Below, piece after piece: positions 18,501 to 26,751 of a DNA stretch of 64,000 bases. The notes below the pieces were generated by a model. It was not told where the DNA came from. It saw only the letters and a program-made list of their open reading frames with translations, and made no database searches. The DNA is from Chloracidobacterium sp. Its GTDB lineage: Bacteria; Acidobacteriota; Blastocatellia; Pyrinomonadales; Pyrinomonadaceae. Where the stretch lies: contig JADJTD010000001.1 in NCBI GenBank assembly GCA_016711345.1, positions 3,722,001 through 3,786,000 of the forward strand, in the 5' to 3' direction. The position numbers and the translations under genes were made by a program. How positions within the stretch are numbered: position 1 is the stretch's first letter; every line of letters starts with the position of its first letter.

Positions 18501-21500
18501 TGTCGCAGTATTTGTCGGAGTATTCGTAGCCGTATTTGTCGAAGTTGGGGTTGTCGCCACGCAAGAGCCCAAACGGATCGAAACGGTGTTTGAGTCTGGG
18601 TTGGTCACAGCCAGATCCTGCTTGCCGTCACTATTGAAATCTCCGATCGCGACTGAATTGGGCCCAGAACCCACGCTTACACTAGTTGAGCTGCTGAAAC
18701 CGCCCAATCCATTTCCCAAACGAATCGAAACTGTGTCTGAGTTAGAGTTGACCGCAGCAAAATCCTGATCGCCGTCTCGATCAAAATCTCCGATTGCAAC
18801 TGAAACGGGACCAGTGCCCACGCTGATATTAGTTGAGCCGCTAAAGCCACCCAAGCCATTGCCAAGACGGATCGAGACTGTGTTTGAGACATAGTTGGTC
18901 ACGGCCAGATCCTGTTTGCCGTCCCCATTGAAATCCCCGATCGCGACAAAAATAGGATTTGTGCCCACGGTGACCTCAGTGAAGACGCTAAAGCCACCCG
19001 AGCCATTGCCCAGGCGAATCGAAACTGTGGCTGAAAGGTGGTTGACAACAGCCAGATCCTGGTTGCCGTCGGCATTGAAATCACCGATCGCAACTGAAAA
19101 GGGATTGGAGCCTACGTTGATATTAGTTGAGCCGCTAAAGCCGCCCAAACCATCTCCCAAGCGGATCGAAACTGTGTTCGAGTCATAGTTGGCTGCAGCC
19201 AGATCCTGCCTGCCGTCACCATTGAAATCTCCGATTGCGACTGAACGGGCGTCAGGGCCTACGTTGACATTGGTCGAGCCGCTAAAGCCTCCCAGCCCAT
19301 CTCCCAGGCGGATCGAGACCGAACTTGCATCAAAGTAGGCAACGACCAAATCCTGCTTGCCGTCCCCATTGAAATCTCCGATTGCGATTGAACGGGCGTC
19401 TGAGCCTACACTGACATTGGTTGAGCCGCTAAAGCCCCCCAACCCATTTCCAAGACGAATCGAGACCGTGCTTGAGACAGCGTTGGTAATAGCCAGATCC
19501 TGCTCGCCGTCCCCATTGAAATCTCCGATCGCGACTGAGCTAGGCTGAGAGCCCGCGTTTGCATTGGCGGCGTTAGTGAAACCGTCAGTAAAACCTGCCC
19601 CGCAAGGGGTACTAATGACCGTCAGCGTAAAGGTCTTGGTCGTCGTCCCTCCAGGACCAAATGCCCTCACCGTCACGGTGTAAGTGCCGGCAGGATGTGC
19701 GTCGGTCACCGTTACAATACCTGTCGTCGGGTCGGCAGCAAACGTGCCCTTAAAGTTGGTGTTGGCCGAAACAGTGATACTTGTCACATTGGCCGGTGTC
19801 GCCGAAGGTGTGATCGTCGTGTCGCCGCTTAGACTCACTGAGGTGTCCGCATAATCGCCAAGCGTCGGCAAACCAACACCGGCGATGACGTAGGCCGCAC
19901 CGGAACCGGAGGCTCCCTCGTTGGGCGAGCTGTTCACGCCCGTCGTGCTGCTGTCCTCAAAAAAAGCCCCGGCGACCACAGTGTCGCCCGAGACGGCCAC
20001 CGAGGTGCCGAACTCGTCACCCGCCTGCGTCGTGCCGACGGCGGCGGGCTTGAGATACGCCTCCTGCGTCCACACGCCGACGCTGCGGGTAAAAACGTAA
20101 GCGGAACCGGAATTAGTGGAACTCTCATTTGGAGCGCTGTTCACGCTTGTTGTGCTGCTGTCTTCAAGCCAAGCTCCGACGACTAACGTGTTGTCCGAGG
20201 CGGCCACCGAGGTGCCAAAGTTGTCACCCGCCTGCGTAGTGCCGACGGCGGCGGGCTTGAGATCCGCCTCCTGAGTCCACACGCCTGCGTTGCGGGTGAA
20301 GACGTAGGCCGAACCGGAGCTCAAGGAACTCTCGTTGGGCGAGCTGTTCACGCCCATCGTGCTGCTGTCTTCAAAGGGAGCCCCGACGACCACCGTGTCG
20401 CCTGAGACGGCCACCGAGGTACCGAAATCGTCACCCGACTGCGTGGTGCCGACGGCGGCGGGTTTGAGATAGGCCTCCTGCGTCCACACGCCAGCACTGC
20501 GGGTGAAGACGTATGCTGCACCGGCATTGCCCGAGCTCTCGTTTGGCGTGCTGTTGACACCCGTCGTGCTGCTGTTCTCAAAAGTAGCGCCGACGATCAC
20601 CGTGTCGCCAGAGACAGCCACCGAATCGCCGAAAATGTCATTCGCCTGGGTGGTGCCGACAGCTGCGGGCTTGAGATACGCCTCCTGCGTCCACACGCCG
20701 GCACTGCGGGTGAAGATGTAGGACGCACCGGAGGAGAGGGAACTCTCGTCCGGCGAGCTGTTCACGCCTGTCGTGCTGCTGTCCTCCTGCCAAGCCCCGA
20801 CGACCACCGTGTCGCCCGAAACCGCCACCGACCAGCCGAACTCGTCACCCGCCTGGGTAGTGCCGACGGCGGCGGGCTTGAGATAGGCCTGCTGCGTCCA
20901 CACGCCTGCGCTTCTCGTAAAGATATAGGCCGCACCGGAATTGCTGGAGCTCTCGTCGGGTGTGCTGTTCACGCCCGTCGTACTGCTGTCCTCGAAACGT
21001 GCTCCGACGACCAATGTGTCGCCCGAGACGGCTACCGAATAGCCGAAACCGTCATTAGTCTGTGTCGTGCCAATGGCGGTGGGCTTGAGGTACGCCTGCT
21101 GCGTCCAGACACCTGCGGTGCGAGTGAAAACGAAGGCCGCACCGGAATTGCTGGAGCCCTCGTCGGGTGTGCTGTTCACGCCCGTCGTACTGCTGTCCTC
21201 ACTGGGCGCCCCGACAACCACCGTGTCGCCCGAGATGGCAACCTTGTTGCCAAACTGGTCACTTGCCTGCGTGATGCCGACGGCCTCCGGCTTGAGATAG
21301 GCTTCCTGGCCAACGGATCCAATGCTTCTGCTGCGGCCCGCCTCATAAGCCGCTCGTATGCCCTCCCAGTCCGACGACGACAGCCCGTCCGGAACTTGAT
21401 CGTCCGCGATCTCCTCAGTCGCGGCAGTCTCATGCGCCGCATTGTTCGCCGTGAATAGGCCAAAGCCCGATGCACTCCACCAGTTGGCATTGACAGCAAT

Positions 21501-21563
21501 GGCTGTTAGAACGATAAGGACTGAAGTGATAACGAAAATGCGTGACGACGATGTTTTAGGCAT
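15504..21563 (-). CDS. Giant surface protein A2: FG-GAP, VCBS-like, carbohydrate-binding-like, delta-60 propeller, dockerin and cohesin
   Basis: A 2,019-residue protein from the ATG at 21,563, with AGGAG about 10 nt upstream and a membrane segment or signal at about 10-30. Seven FG-GAP units of about 69 residues follow (84-564, each with AVSGDTVVVGA and SSTTGVNS), then an Ig-like domain (568-654). Seven 49-residue VCBS-type units come next (658-1004, SVAIGDFNGDGKQDLAV), then a Thr/Pro linker and a beta-sandwich resembling a carbohydrate-binding module (1041-1228). After a second linker lie delta-60 repeats (1258-1684, PDGKIVVAG). The C-terminal cassette is a beta-sandwich (1701-1764), a dockerin-like pair (1764-1818) and a cohesin (1888-2019). 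Ca-binding DxDGD-like turns are frequent. No catalytic domain is seen, so adhesion or matrix structure is the likely role. Confidence 0.85.
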   Translation of the reverse strand: MPKTSSSRIFVITSVLIVLTAIAVNANWWSASGFGLFTANNAAHETAATEEIADDQVPDGLSSSDWEGIRAAYEAGRSRSIGSVGQEAYLKPEAVGITQASDQFGNKVAISGDTVVVGAPSEDSSTTGVNSTPDEGSSNSGAAFVFTRTAGVWTQQAYLKPTAIGTTQTNDGFGYSVAVSGDTLVVGARFEDSSTTGVNSTPDESSSNSGAAYIFTRSAGVWTQQAYLKPAAVGTTQAGDEFGWSVAVSGDTVVVGAWQEDSSTTGVNSSPDESSLSSGASYIFTRSAGVWTQEAYLKPAAVGTTQANDIFGDSVAVSGDTVIVGATFENSSTTGVNSTPNESSGNAGAAYVFTRSAGVWTQEAYLKPAAVGTTQSGDDFGTSVAVSGDTVVVGAPFEDSSTMGVNSSPNESSLSSGSAYVFTRNAGVWTQEADLKPAAVGTTQAGDNFGTSVAASDNTLVVGAWLEDSSTTSVNSAPNESSTNSGSAYVFTRSVGVWTQEAYLKPAAVGTTQAGDEFGTSVAVSGDTVVAGAFFEDSSTTGVNSSPNEGASGSGAAYVIAGVGLPTLGDYADTSVSLSGDTTITPSATPANVTSITVSANTNFKGTFAADPTTGIVTVTDAHPAGTYTVTVRAFGPGGTTTKTFTLTVISTPCGAGFTDGFTNAANANAGSQPSSVAIGDFNGDGEQDLAITNAVSSTVSIRLGNGLGGFSGSTNVSVGSDARSIAIGDFNGDGKQDLVVAYFDASSVSIRLGDGLGGFSGSTNVNVGPDARSVAIGDFNGDGRQDLAAANYDSNTVSIRLGDGLGGFSGSTNINVGSNPFSVAIGDFNADGNQDLAVVNHLSATVSIRLGNGSGGFSVFTEVTVGTNPIFVAIGDFNGDGKQDLAVTNYVSNTVSIRLGNGLGGFSGSTNISVGTGPVSVAIGDFDRDGDQDFAAVNSNSDTVSIRLGNGLGGFSSSTSVSVGSGPNSVAIGDFNSDGKQDLAVTNPDSNTVSIRLGSCVATTPTSTNTATNTPTNTATNTATNTPTNTATASATNTPTPSCAQVIENFDGAVPPNYEVAYTGDAPYTKTISGGSVGGDINGNIHQNAFILSNFDVILHDQSGTGRFLYHQTVADLAAPSYAGKVWGTVSPVPVIPNTSYVFSFYLTNRTPGNPAQIEPRINGVAIAPAVSALGFFGSGNPAHKWQQFSFQWTSDGSGTPVDLSLWNLEATGAGNDFGIDTITLVCTPTPTPTLTNTATATATATPTNTPTPTPACKGILDPTFDIDGLVTTDVSLTGTDHAHAVAIQPNDGMIVAAGYSKVGSNYDFALARYDTAGSLDLQFGGNSTGTVTTDVSPLQNDYGRSVAIRPDGKIVVAGDSKSGGYVAFSVARYLSTGSLDGSFNGTGKVITNILTKNDKGKAVAIHSDGVGGYKTVVAGWSKGQGHSGSSFTVVRYLDDGTLDPSFNGTGKVTTPIGNGHDSALAVAVYPDGLGMGGYKIVAAGHSNNGSNYDFALVRYNDSGTLDASFGGGIVTTGFISGQDDFASSVAVQQVGPNSWKTLVAGYSKTGSKPNFALARYLDSGALDNTFDTDGMVTTQISAGYDVAKSVAIQPDGKIVAAGSANTGSATDFALVRYLDNGLLDTTFGILGTGIVTTPILTKQDAAWSMAIQADGNIVAAGNSSDNGSIFEFSLARYTGSCAARSARGSSPTASPTPTEDPTISGTVTYGNELSPPKFVSNAAVTGDGLPFVSTTTDASGQYSLTGFSDDVYSVSLSRPLTHNGISSNDAARVAQHVSGISLLPTPVRNIADVSGNGVISSTDAAKIAQFVVGLPSTPPNLSGTWQFFVAPGPSTFPAGEYPEETSYPLVTESITGQDYVGILFGEVTGNWNAALPRPAQGGEGSVAVELPSVVASTDKEIVVPVNVEGIANKGVISYEFDLRYDPSVMQPLVEPVDVSGTVSRGLSVVTNATKPGLLRVVIYGAYPIDENGVLLNLRFSSVGVVGSVSPISFERIMFNEGDTQVSVANGLVEIVGN
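18550..19590 (-). repeat. Tandem 147-bp coding repeats (VCBS-like units)
   Basis: Seven in-frame units encode SVAIGDFNGDGKQDLAV...SNTVSIRLGNGLGGFSGS. The DNA is similar enough for unit number to change by slippage or recombination. Confidence 0.8.
19870..21310 (-). repeat. Tandem 207-bp coding repeats (FG-GAP units)
   Basis: About seven in-frame units encode QEAYLKPAAVGTTQ...GDTVVVGA...SSTTGVNS...VFTRSAGVWT with long stretches of shared DNA. This is a candidate site for copy-number variation. Confidence 0.8.
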
Positions 21564-21676
21564 AGACCGGTCTCCTTTTGTGTCTGTCGGAAATACACAA
21601 TACACGCTCGTGAGAGAACCTGTCGGTCATCTTGAACAGCGAAGAAGATCGGCCTGAGAACGCTTATTAGCCAATG

Positions 21677-21705
21677 ATGTTACACCCGAACCGTATTTTA
21701 TTCAA
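21677..21705 (-). promoter_or_regulatory. Promoter of surface gene A2 (class 1 leader)
   Basis: On the minus strand -35 TTGAAT, a 17-bp spacer and -10 TAACAT. The promoter and the roughly 110-nt leader after it are conserved upstream of A3 and A4. Confidence 0.65.
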
Positions 21706-21770
21706 GCAAATCTTAGCGCCCCGCTCGGGAAGTTTCGTCACAATCTGGAATTCCATGCACTGACCGTTTG

Positions 21771-22036
21771 GAAGAATGGGAAGAGAAAAACAGCGAAACG
21801 GTGAGGCCGAAAGGTCTCGAAGAACTGGACTTTTGAGGTCCAAAAGTCTGTAAGTTGTTGATTTTATTGAGTGTAATAATTACACTTTTGAGTTTTTGAG
21901 GAGAGTAAAATGTTCATACAATTCCGCTGTCAAGGATGTGATATAGCGAAGACTATCGACGTTCCAAAAAGACACCATGCGGTAGATATCGGCCTTTGGC
22001 TGAACCGTGTCGTTTCGCCTCTAATTCTTCTCCTTT
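21771..22036 (+). repeat. Intergenic repeat unit R4 (mosaic)
   Basis: The left half, through the dyad, matches R2 (CTCGAAGAACTGGACTTTTG and the R2-type palindrome). The right half, from ORF-b on, matches R3 (CQGCDIAKTIDVP...DIGLWLNR). The switch lies between about 21,885 and 21,930. This is direct evidence of recombination between units. Confidence 0.85.
21871..21885. promoter_or_regulatory. 15-bp dyad of repeat R4
   Basis: GTGTAATAATTACAC, identical to the R2 dyad. Confidence 0.7.
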
Positions 22037-25000
22037 TTAATTCCCCACAATCTCGACCAGACCATCAGCCACTGACACTTGCGTGTCGCCCTCGTTGAAC
22101 ATGATCCGCTCAAACGTAATCGGGGAACCCGAACCCGGTGCTCCTATCGCGGTAAATCTCAAATTCAATAACACACCATTCTCATCTATTGGCATTGCAC
22201 CGTATACAACGACTCTTAGCAGTCCCGGCTCCGCAGCATTCGTCACAACCGAAAGCCCTGGACTCAATGTTCCCGAAACATCAACCACGTCAGCAGATGG
22301 TTGTAGCACTGAAGGATCGTAGCGAAGATCAAATTCATACGAAATCACGCCTTTATCAGCAATGCCATCAACATTCACAGGCACGACGATCTCTTTATCA
22401 CTAGCCGAAACTACATTTGGCAATTCAACAGCAATACCTTTTTCTGGGCCACTGCCCACCGTCAACTGCCTAACGGCCGCCGGTCTCGCAGCACTCGGTG
22501 TCCAATTACCAGTGACATCACCGATGAGCAATCCGATATAGTCGTCGCCTATGATATTACTCGCAATTGAAGGGTATGTTCGGCTCGTTGGAGAAGCTCC
22601 AACCGGGAATGTCGGTCCCGGCGGCAAAAAGAATTTCCATTGCCCCGCAGTTCCGGCTGACGATCCGGAAGCAACAAATGTAGCTATCTGAGCCGCATCG
22701 AATGACGAAATGACACCATTATTGCTAACATCAGCCGAAGCTTTCTGATTATCTGTGGTCAAAAATACCGCTCCCGAAACATGCTGTGCGATCCGTGCTG
22801 CATCGAGCGACGAGATACCATTCTGGCCAGTGGTCTTTGACAAAGCGACTGTATAGGAGCCTGCTCCAAATCCTGCTAGCTGATATTGGCCGGCACTTTC
22901 GCCTGGTGCTCCGGTAACCGTAGTAATGTTCGACTCACCGGTTGCTGTGACGGTAACATTTGAGATGTATTTTGGTGGAGCCGCCGCGTTGCCGTATGTA
23001 ACAGTTCCCGTTATCGAAGCTCCTCTCTGATGAACGGTAAATTGAGCAGACATGGCCGATCCCTGAATCGTGATAATACCACTCCGGTCAGCACCAGAAT
23101 TAGCCTCGGCGGTAAAACCAACCGTACCGGAACCATTCAAAGTTGTCACACTTGGAACCAACCAAGCCGAATCAGACTGAAAACTCCACCCGCACGAACC
23201 CGGCGCAGTGATATAAAAACTGCCGTTTCCTGCTTCCCTTTGCACAACGGATTGGTCTGATGACATCTGCAGCCAGCAAGTAGCATTTGCCGCGTCCTGG
23301 CTTATCGAATACAAGTAAGACCGCCCGTAAACCGAAACTATCATCGTCCCGTAACGAACATCCGCCGCCGCATTCGCGTCAACCGTAAACGAAACGCGGT
23401 CCGCCAACGCCGTCGGGTGAATCCATTCATCCACCACCGAAACCGTCCACGGACAACTAATATTCCCGACCATCACCTCGCCGCTCCCCCCGTTCGTCGG
23501 CATAAACTGGCTCGCCGGCGAAAAGTCCAGATCGCATTCCTCAGGCACCCCCGTAGCACTTATATTGACGATCACTACCGAATTCGACGAACTATTCTCC
23601 GCCCGCAATTGCGCTGTCTTCTGGCCGGGACTTGTCGGATTAAATCCAACAGTCATATAAACGCTGGATAACGCTCCTACAGTAAGCGGAAGACTAGGTG
23701 GATTGATGATAACGAACTGATCGGGATCATTGCCCACAAGGCTAAGTGAAGTGATCTGCAAGGGCTGATCCCCTAGATTTGAGAGTGGAATATCTATTGT
23801 ACCGATCGGCAAACTGCCAAGCGGCCTCGCGTTATCATAACTTTGATAACCAAATCCAGCGCTCGCCGAACCAGACAACAAAGGGGGACCTAAAGCAAAC
23901 ACCTTTAATATTCTATTTCTAACCGATTGAAAAAGTGTTCCCTCGACAGTGTTTCCGTCGTAGCAGTATCCAATTCGATCGTTATTGTTTATATCTTTGC
24001 CATCGCCGTCTCTTAAATTACGATGGTTGTATCCTGGGCAGTGAATACTATCCATTAGATTGGCATTAGCAAACTTGGCGCTTTCGACCGGAACGAATCC
24101 ATCATTCATTGGCGGCGGAATATTGAAAACAGAAAAATCGCCATTTTTTGCGGAATCAATTAAATATGCAGCAGCTGCCAATCGAGCATCATCCCAAGCA
24201 TCGCTCCGGTTTAGGTCATCAAGACCAGGCGGCCAATATTCGCTGTTTTGTGAAATCTCTCCCCAATAAGCGATTATTCGATCATCGTAAACGGTTGAAG
24301 TGGGCAAGTCGTAGTGCCGTTCCCACGGAAGATCATTCAAAATGTCTTCGGTGAAGTGATCATCAAAATTATCCCATAGTAAAGATCCGCGATTCGGTAA
24401 CTGAGTATTTCGCTGCAGAGCGCAGGCTGCACACCCACTTCCTCCCCAATATTTCGAGTCCCCTAACGTGAACCAATTATTAGCGTTTTCCCGATCCGGC
24501 GTCGGAAATTTTTCTTGCCGCGCCCAGCCGTTAGCACCGTACGTACCGTGGTGGGGGGTAGCCAAAGTAATTAATTTCAGAATCCTTTCTCCGGAAAGTT
24601 GGTTAGAATAAGTGCCACGTCTCGCCGGCTCAAGCATATAATGGCGCGCGACTATCCCCCCCATACTGTGAGCGACGATTATGATCTCTTTGTTACCAAA
24701 TTCACACATCTCATCTATCCTGTCCCGCAAGGCTTGTGCGATTTCCTGAGTAGTATGGCGATCACTCACGTAGTGGAATTTATAAGTTTTGAAATGATTG
24801 TTATAGGCGTCGCCGCTGTCGTTTAGAGACAGAATCAGGTTCTTGAAATAATGTGGATATAGGAGATTTGGAGGATCAACCTCATCTATTTCGCCATGAC
24901 GATTTCCATGAATGCCGTGGATTAAAATAACAGGTGTTCTAGGTGTCGCGGTTTCTAAGGGCCCGGGATACGCTTCAACTAAGGCTGTGTCGTCATATGC

Positions 25001-26170
25001 GTTGCCGTGAGACACCGGACCGCCACAACCGGTTGCACACTTACCTGCGCTGCCAGCGTTGTGAATCGACTGAATCTCAACCGCTGAAAGCGCCCGATTG
25101 TATATACTCAGTTCATCTATCAGTCCATTAAAGTAGGTGCCATAAAAGGAGTTGCGGCCAATTTTTAGCGTATTGAAACGCACCGGCATTGATCCCTGAA
25201 TAGCGTTACAGGTCGGTGTTCCATTCACATAAACACAAAACTGACCAGCAACAGCGTCGAAAGTGCCTGCCACATGGACAAAAGTTCCGGGAATAATGCT
25301 AGCCGGCGGCGAATAGAGTTGGTGCCAGCCTCCTCCCGGTGCGTATCCGATGTATATACCAAAGAGAACCCTACCGTCAGGAAAAAGAATTATCTCGTAG
25401 GGGCCAGCGTCGGGATTGTCCTTGTTAATAACAGTCCATGGGTTTCCTGAAGGCAAGGCGTTCACTTTGATCCAACCCTCAATAGACAGAGCCTCGGTCG
25501 GGCTGAGAGTATTGGAATGGGGAGCTTCGACGAACTGCGTATTACCATTAAGGTTGAAGCCCTGCCCCACCATTCCTGATGCGAAGTTTGCACCATTTAG
25601 CAAAGTTCCGTTATTAGTTCCAACTGAATCGTGCGCATTTCCCTCCGCCCGCCACCAAGCTGCCATCCCCGCTGGCGGAGCAGCACACGATTGTGTCACG
25701 CACCCTGATATGGTTGCGCTCCAACTTGGATAGGCCTGATATAAAGTGCATTGATATGTACCGCTGACGGTCAACCCATCCGGCGATAACGTGCCAGTAT
25801 AATCGCAGTCGTTACCATCGGAGGATTCCCTTCTAAATACGGTGATGGTATTGCCTTGGCGGTAAACCGTATTAACCGTCGTACCGGGCTGGCCCCATGT
25901 CGCAACACCGTCAAAGATATTTGACGTTCCACGTCTAATCCAAATTGACGTTAAAGGACCTTCCATTGCATTCCAATGCGTTCCTAACCAATCGCATGAA
26001 ACCAGTGTCGGAGGAGCACTCAGTTTGTTCGTGTCGGCCTTTACAATTCGCTCGCCCGTCTGAAAAAGCGTGAAGACAGCCAAAAGCAATACTGCGACGC
26101 TTACGAGGAATGACCGGAAACGAAGGCGTCGGGAAACTGCCGGTTGAGACGAGGCATTAGAAATCCGCAT
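22037..26170 (-). CDS. Giant surface protein A3: LamG, alpha/beta-hydrolase, ASH/BACON-like domains, dockerin and cohesin
   Basis: A 1,377-residue protein from the ATG at 26,170 (AGGAG about 12 nt upstream), with a signal or membrane segment at about 20-38. A LamG/concanavalin-type domain spans about 167-377 (AAWWRAEGNAHDSVG, LSIEGWIKV, GLIDELSIYNRAL). A lipase-like alpha/beta-hydrolase spans about 403-707: TPVILIHGIHGNRHG, nucleophile Ser in IIVAHSMGGIVARHY (near 500) and LATPHHGTYG. An ASH/HYDIN-type domain (757-877) and two BACON-like domains (880-1053, CPWTVSV, GSCGWSF) follow, then the shared beta-sandwich, dockerin-like pair (1113-1163) and cohesin (1247-1377). It is probably a secreted esterase or lipase displayed on the cell surface; the substrate is unknown. 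Confidence 0.85.
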   Translation of the reverse strand: MRISNASSQPAVSRRLRFRSFLVSVAVLLLAVFTLFQTGERIVKADTNKLSAPPTLVSCDWLGTHWNAMEGPLTSIWIRRGTSNIFDGVATWGQPGTTVNTVYRQGNTITVFRRESSDGNDCDYTGTLSPDGLTVSGTYQCTLYQAYPSWSATISGCVTQSCAAPPAGMAAWWRAEGNAHDSVGTNNGTLLNGANFASGMVGQGFNLNGNTQFVEAPHSNTLSPTEALSIEGWIKVNALPSGNPWTVINKDNPDAGPYEIILFPDGRVLFGIYIGYAPGGGWHQLYSPPASIIPGTFVHVAGTFDAVAGQFCVYVNGTPTCNAIQGSMPVRFNTLKIGRNSFYGTYFNGLIDELSIYNRALSAVEIQSIHNAGSAGKCATGCGGPVSHGNAYDDTALVEAYPGPLETATPRTPVILIHGIHGNRHGEIDEVDPPNLLYPHYFKNLILSLNDSGDAYNNHFKTYKFHYVSDRHTTQEIAQALRDRIDEMCEFGNKEIIIVAHSMGGIVARHYMLEPARRGTYSNQLSGERILKLITLATPHHGTYGANGWARQEKFPTPDRENANNWFTLGDSKYWGGSGCAACALQRNTQLPNRGSLLWDNFDDHFTEDILNDLPWERHYDLPTSTVYDDRIIAYWGEISQNSEYWPPGLDDLNRSDAWDDARLAAAAYLIDSAKNGDFSVFNIPPPMNDGFVPVESAKFANANLMDSIHCPGYNHRNLRDGDGKDINNNDRIGYCYDGNTVEGTLFQSVRNRILKVFALGPPLLSGSASAGFGYQSYDNARPLGSLPIGTIDIPLSNLGDQPLQITSLSLVGNDPDQFVIINPPSLPLTVGALSSVYMTVGFNPTSPGQKTAQLRAENSSSNSVVIVNISATGVPEECDLDFSPASQFMPTNGGSGEVMVGNISCPWTVSVVDEWIHPTALADRVSFTVDANAAADVRYGTMIVSVYGRSYLYSISQDAANATCWLQMSSDQSVVQREAGNGSFYITAPGSCGWSFQSDSAWLVPSVTTLNGSGTVGFTAEANSGADRSGIITIQGSAMSAQFTVHQRGASITGTVTYGNAAAPPKYISNVTVTATGESNITTVTGAPGESAGQYQLAGFGAGSYTVALSKTTGQNGISSLDAARIAQHVSGAVFLTTDNQKASADVSNNGVISSFDAAQIATFVASGSSAGTAGQWKFFLPPGPTFPVGASPTSRTYPSIASNIIGDDYIGLLIGDVTGNWTPSAARPAAVRQLTVGSGPEKGIAVELPNVVSASDKEIVVPVNVDGIADKGVISYEFDLRYDPSVLQPSADVVDVSGTLSPGLSVVTNAAEPGLLRVVVYGAMPIDENGVLLNLRFTAIGAPGSGSPITFERIMFNEGDTQVSVADGLVEIVGN

Positions 26171-26287
26171 ACAGATCGCTCTCCTGTTTTTGTGTATCTC
26201 CAACTGAACAATTCACGCTCGTCAGAAAACCTGTCGGTCATCTTGAACAGCAAAGAAGATCGGTCTGAGAACGCTTATTAGCCAATG

Positions 26288-26316
26288 ATGTTATACCTGA
26301 ACCACATTTAATTCAA
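26288..26316 (-). promoter_or_regulatory. Promoter of surface gene A3 (class 1 leader)
   Basis: On the minus strand -35 TTGAAT, 17 bp, -10 TAACAT, followed by the same leader as A2 and A4. Confidence 0.65.
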
Positions 26317-26400
26317 GCAAATTGTGGCCAATCGTGAGTCGTCGCTAAGAAGCCTTGTTCGCAAGTAGGATATTTTGGTGCAACAGCTCGCGATATATCG

Positions 26401-26751
26401 ACGCCGCAATTGACCGACCGAGCGATATCAGATATGCCGATCGACAAGCGAGGATTCGCCATTGCAGAGAAGCAGGTTTACAAGGAAGAATGGGAAGAGC
26501 AAAACAGTGAAACGGTGAGGCCGAAAGGACTTGAGGAATTGGACTTTTGAGGTCAAAATGTCTGTAAGTTGATGATTCTATTGAGGGTAATTGTTACACT
26601 TTTGAGTTTTCGAGGAGAGTAAAATGTTCATACAATTCCGTTGTCCAGACTGTGACATTGCGAAGACTATTGACGTTCCAGAGAGACACCATGCGGTAGA
26701 GATTTCGCTTTGGCTGAACCGTGCTTTTTCGCCTTTAATTCTTCTCCTTTT
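26401..26751 (+). repeat. Intergenic repeat unit R5
   Basis: ORF-a is open from the ATG at 26,434 to 26,550 (38 residues, MPIDKRGFAIAEKQVYKEEW...). Homology to R1 continues upstream as QLTDRAISD. The dyad, Shine-Dalgarno and ORF-b (MFIQFRCPDCDIAKTIDVPERHHAVEI, about 43 codons) follow. It ends at the stop of gene A4. Confidence 0.85.
26585..26599. promoter_or_regulatory. Dyad of repeat R5, partly degenerate
   Basis: GGGTAATTGTTACAC keeps five of seven arm pairs. This copy breaks the symmetry at one outer and one inner pair. Confidence 0.5.
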
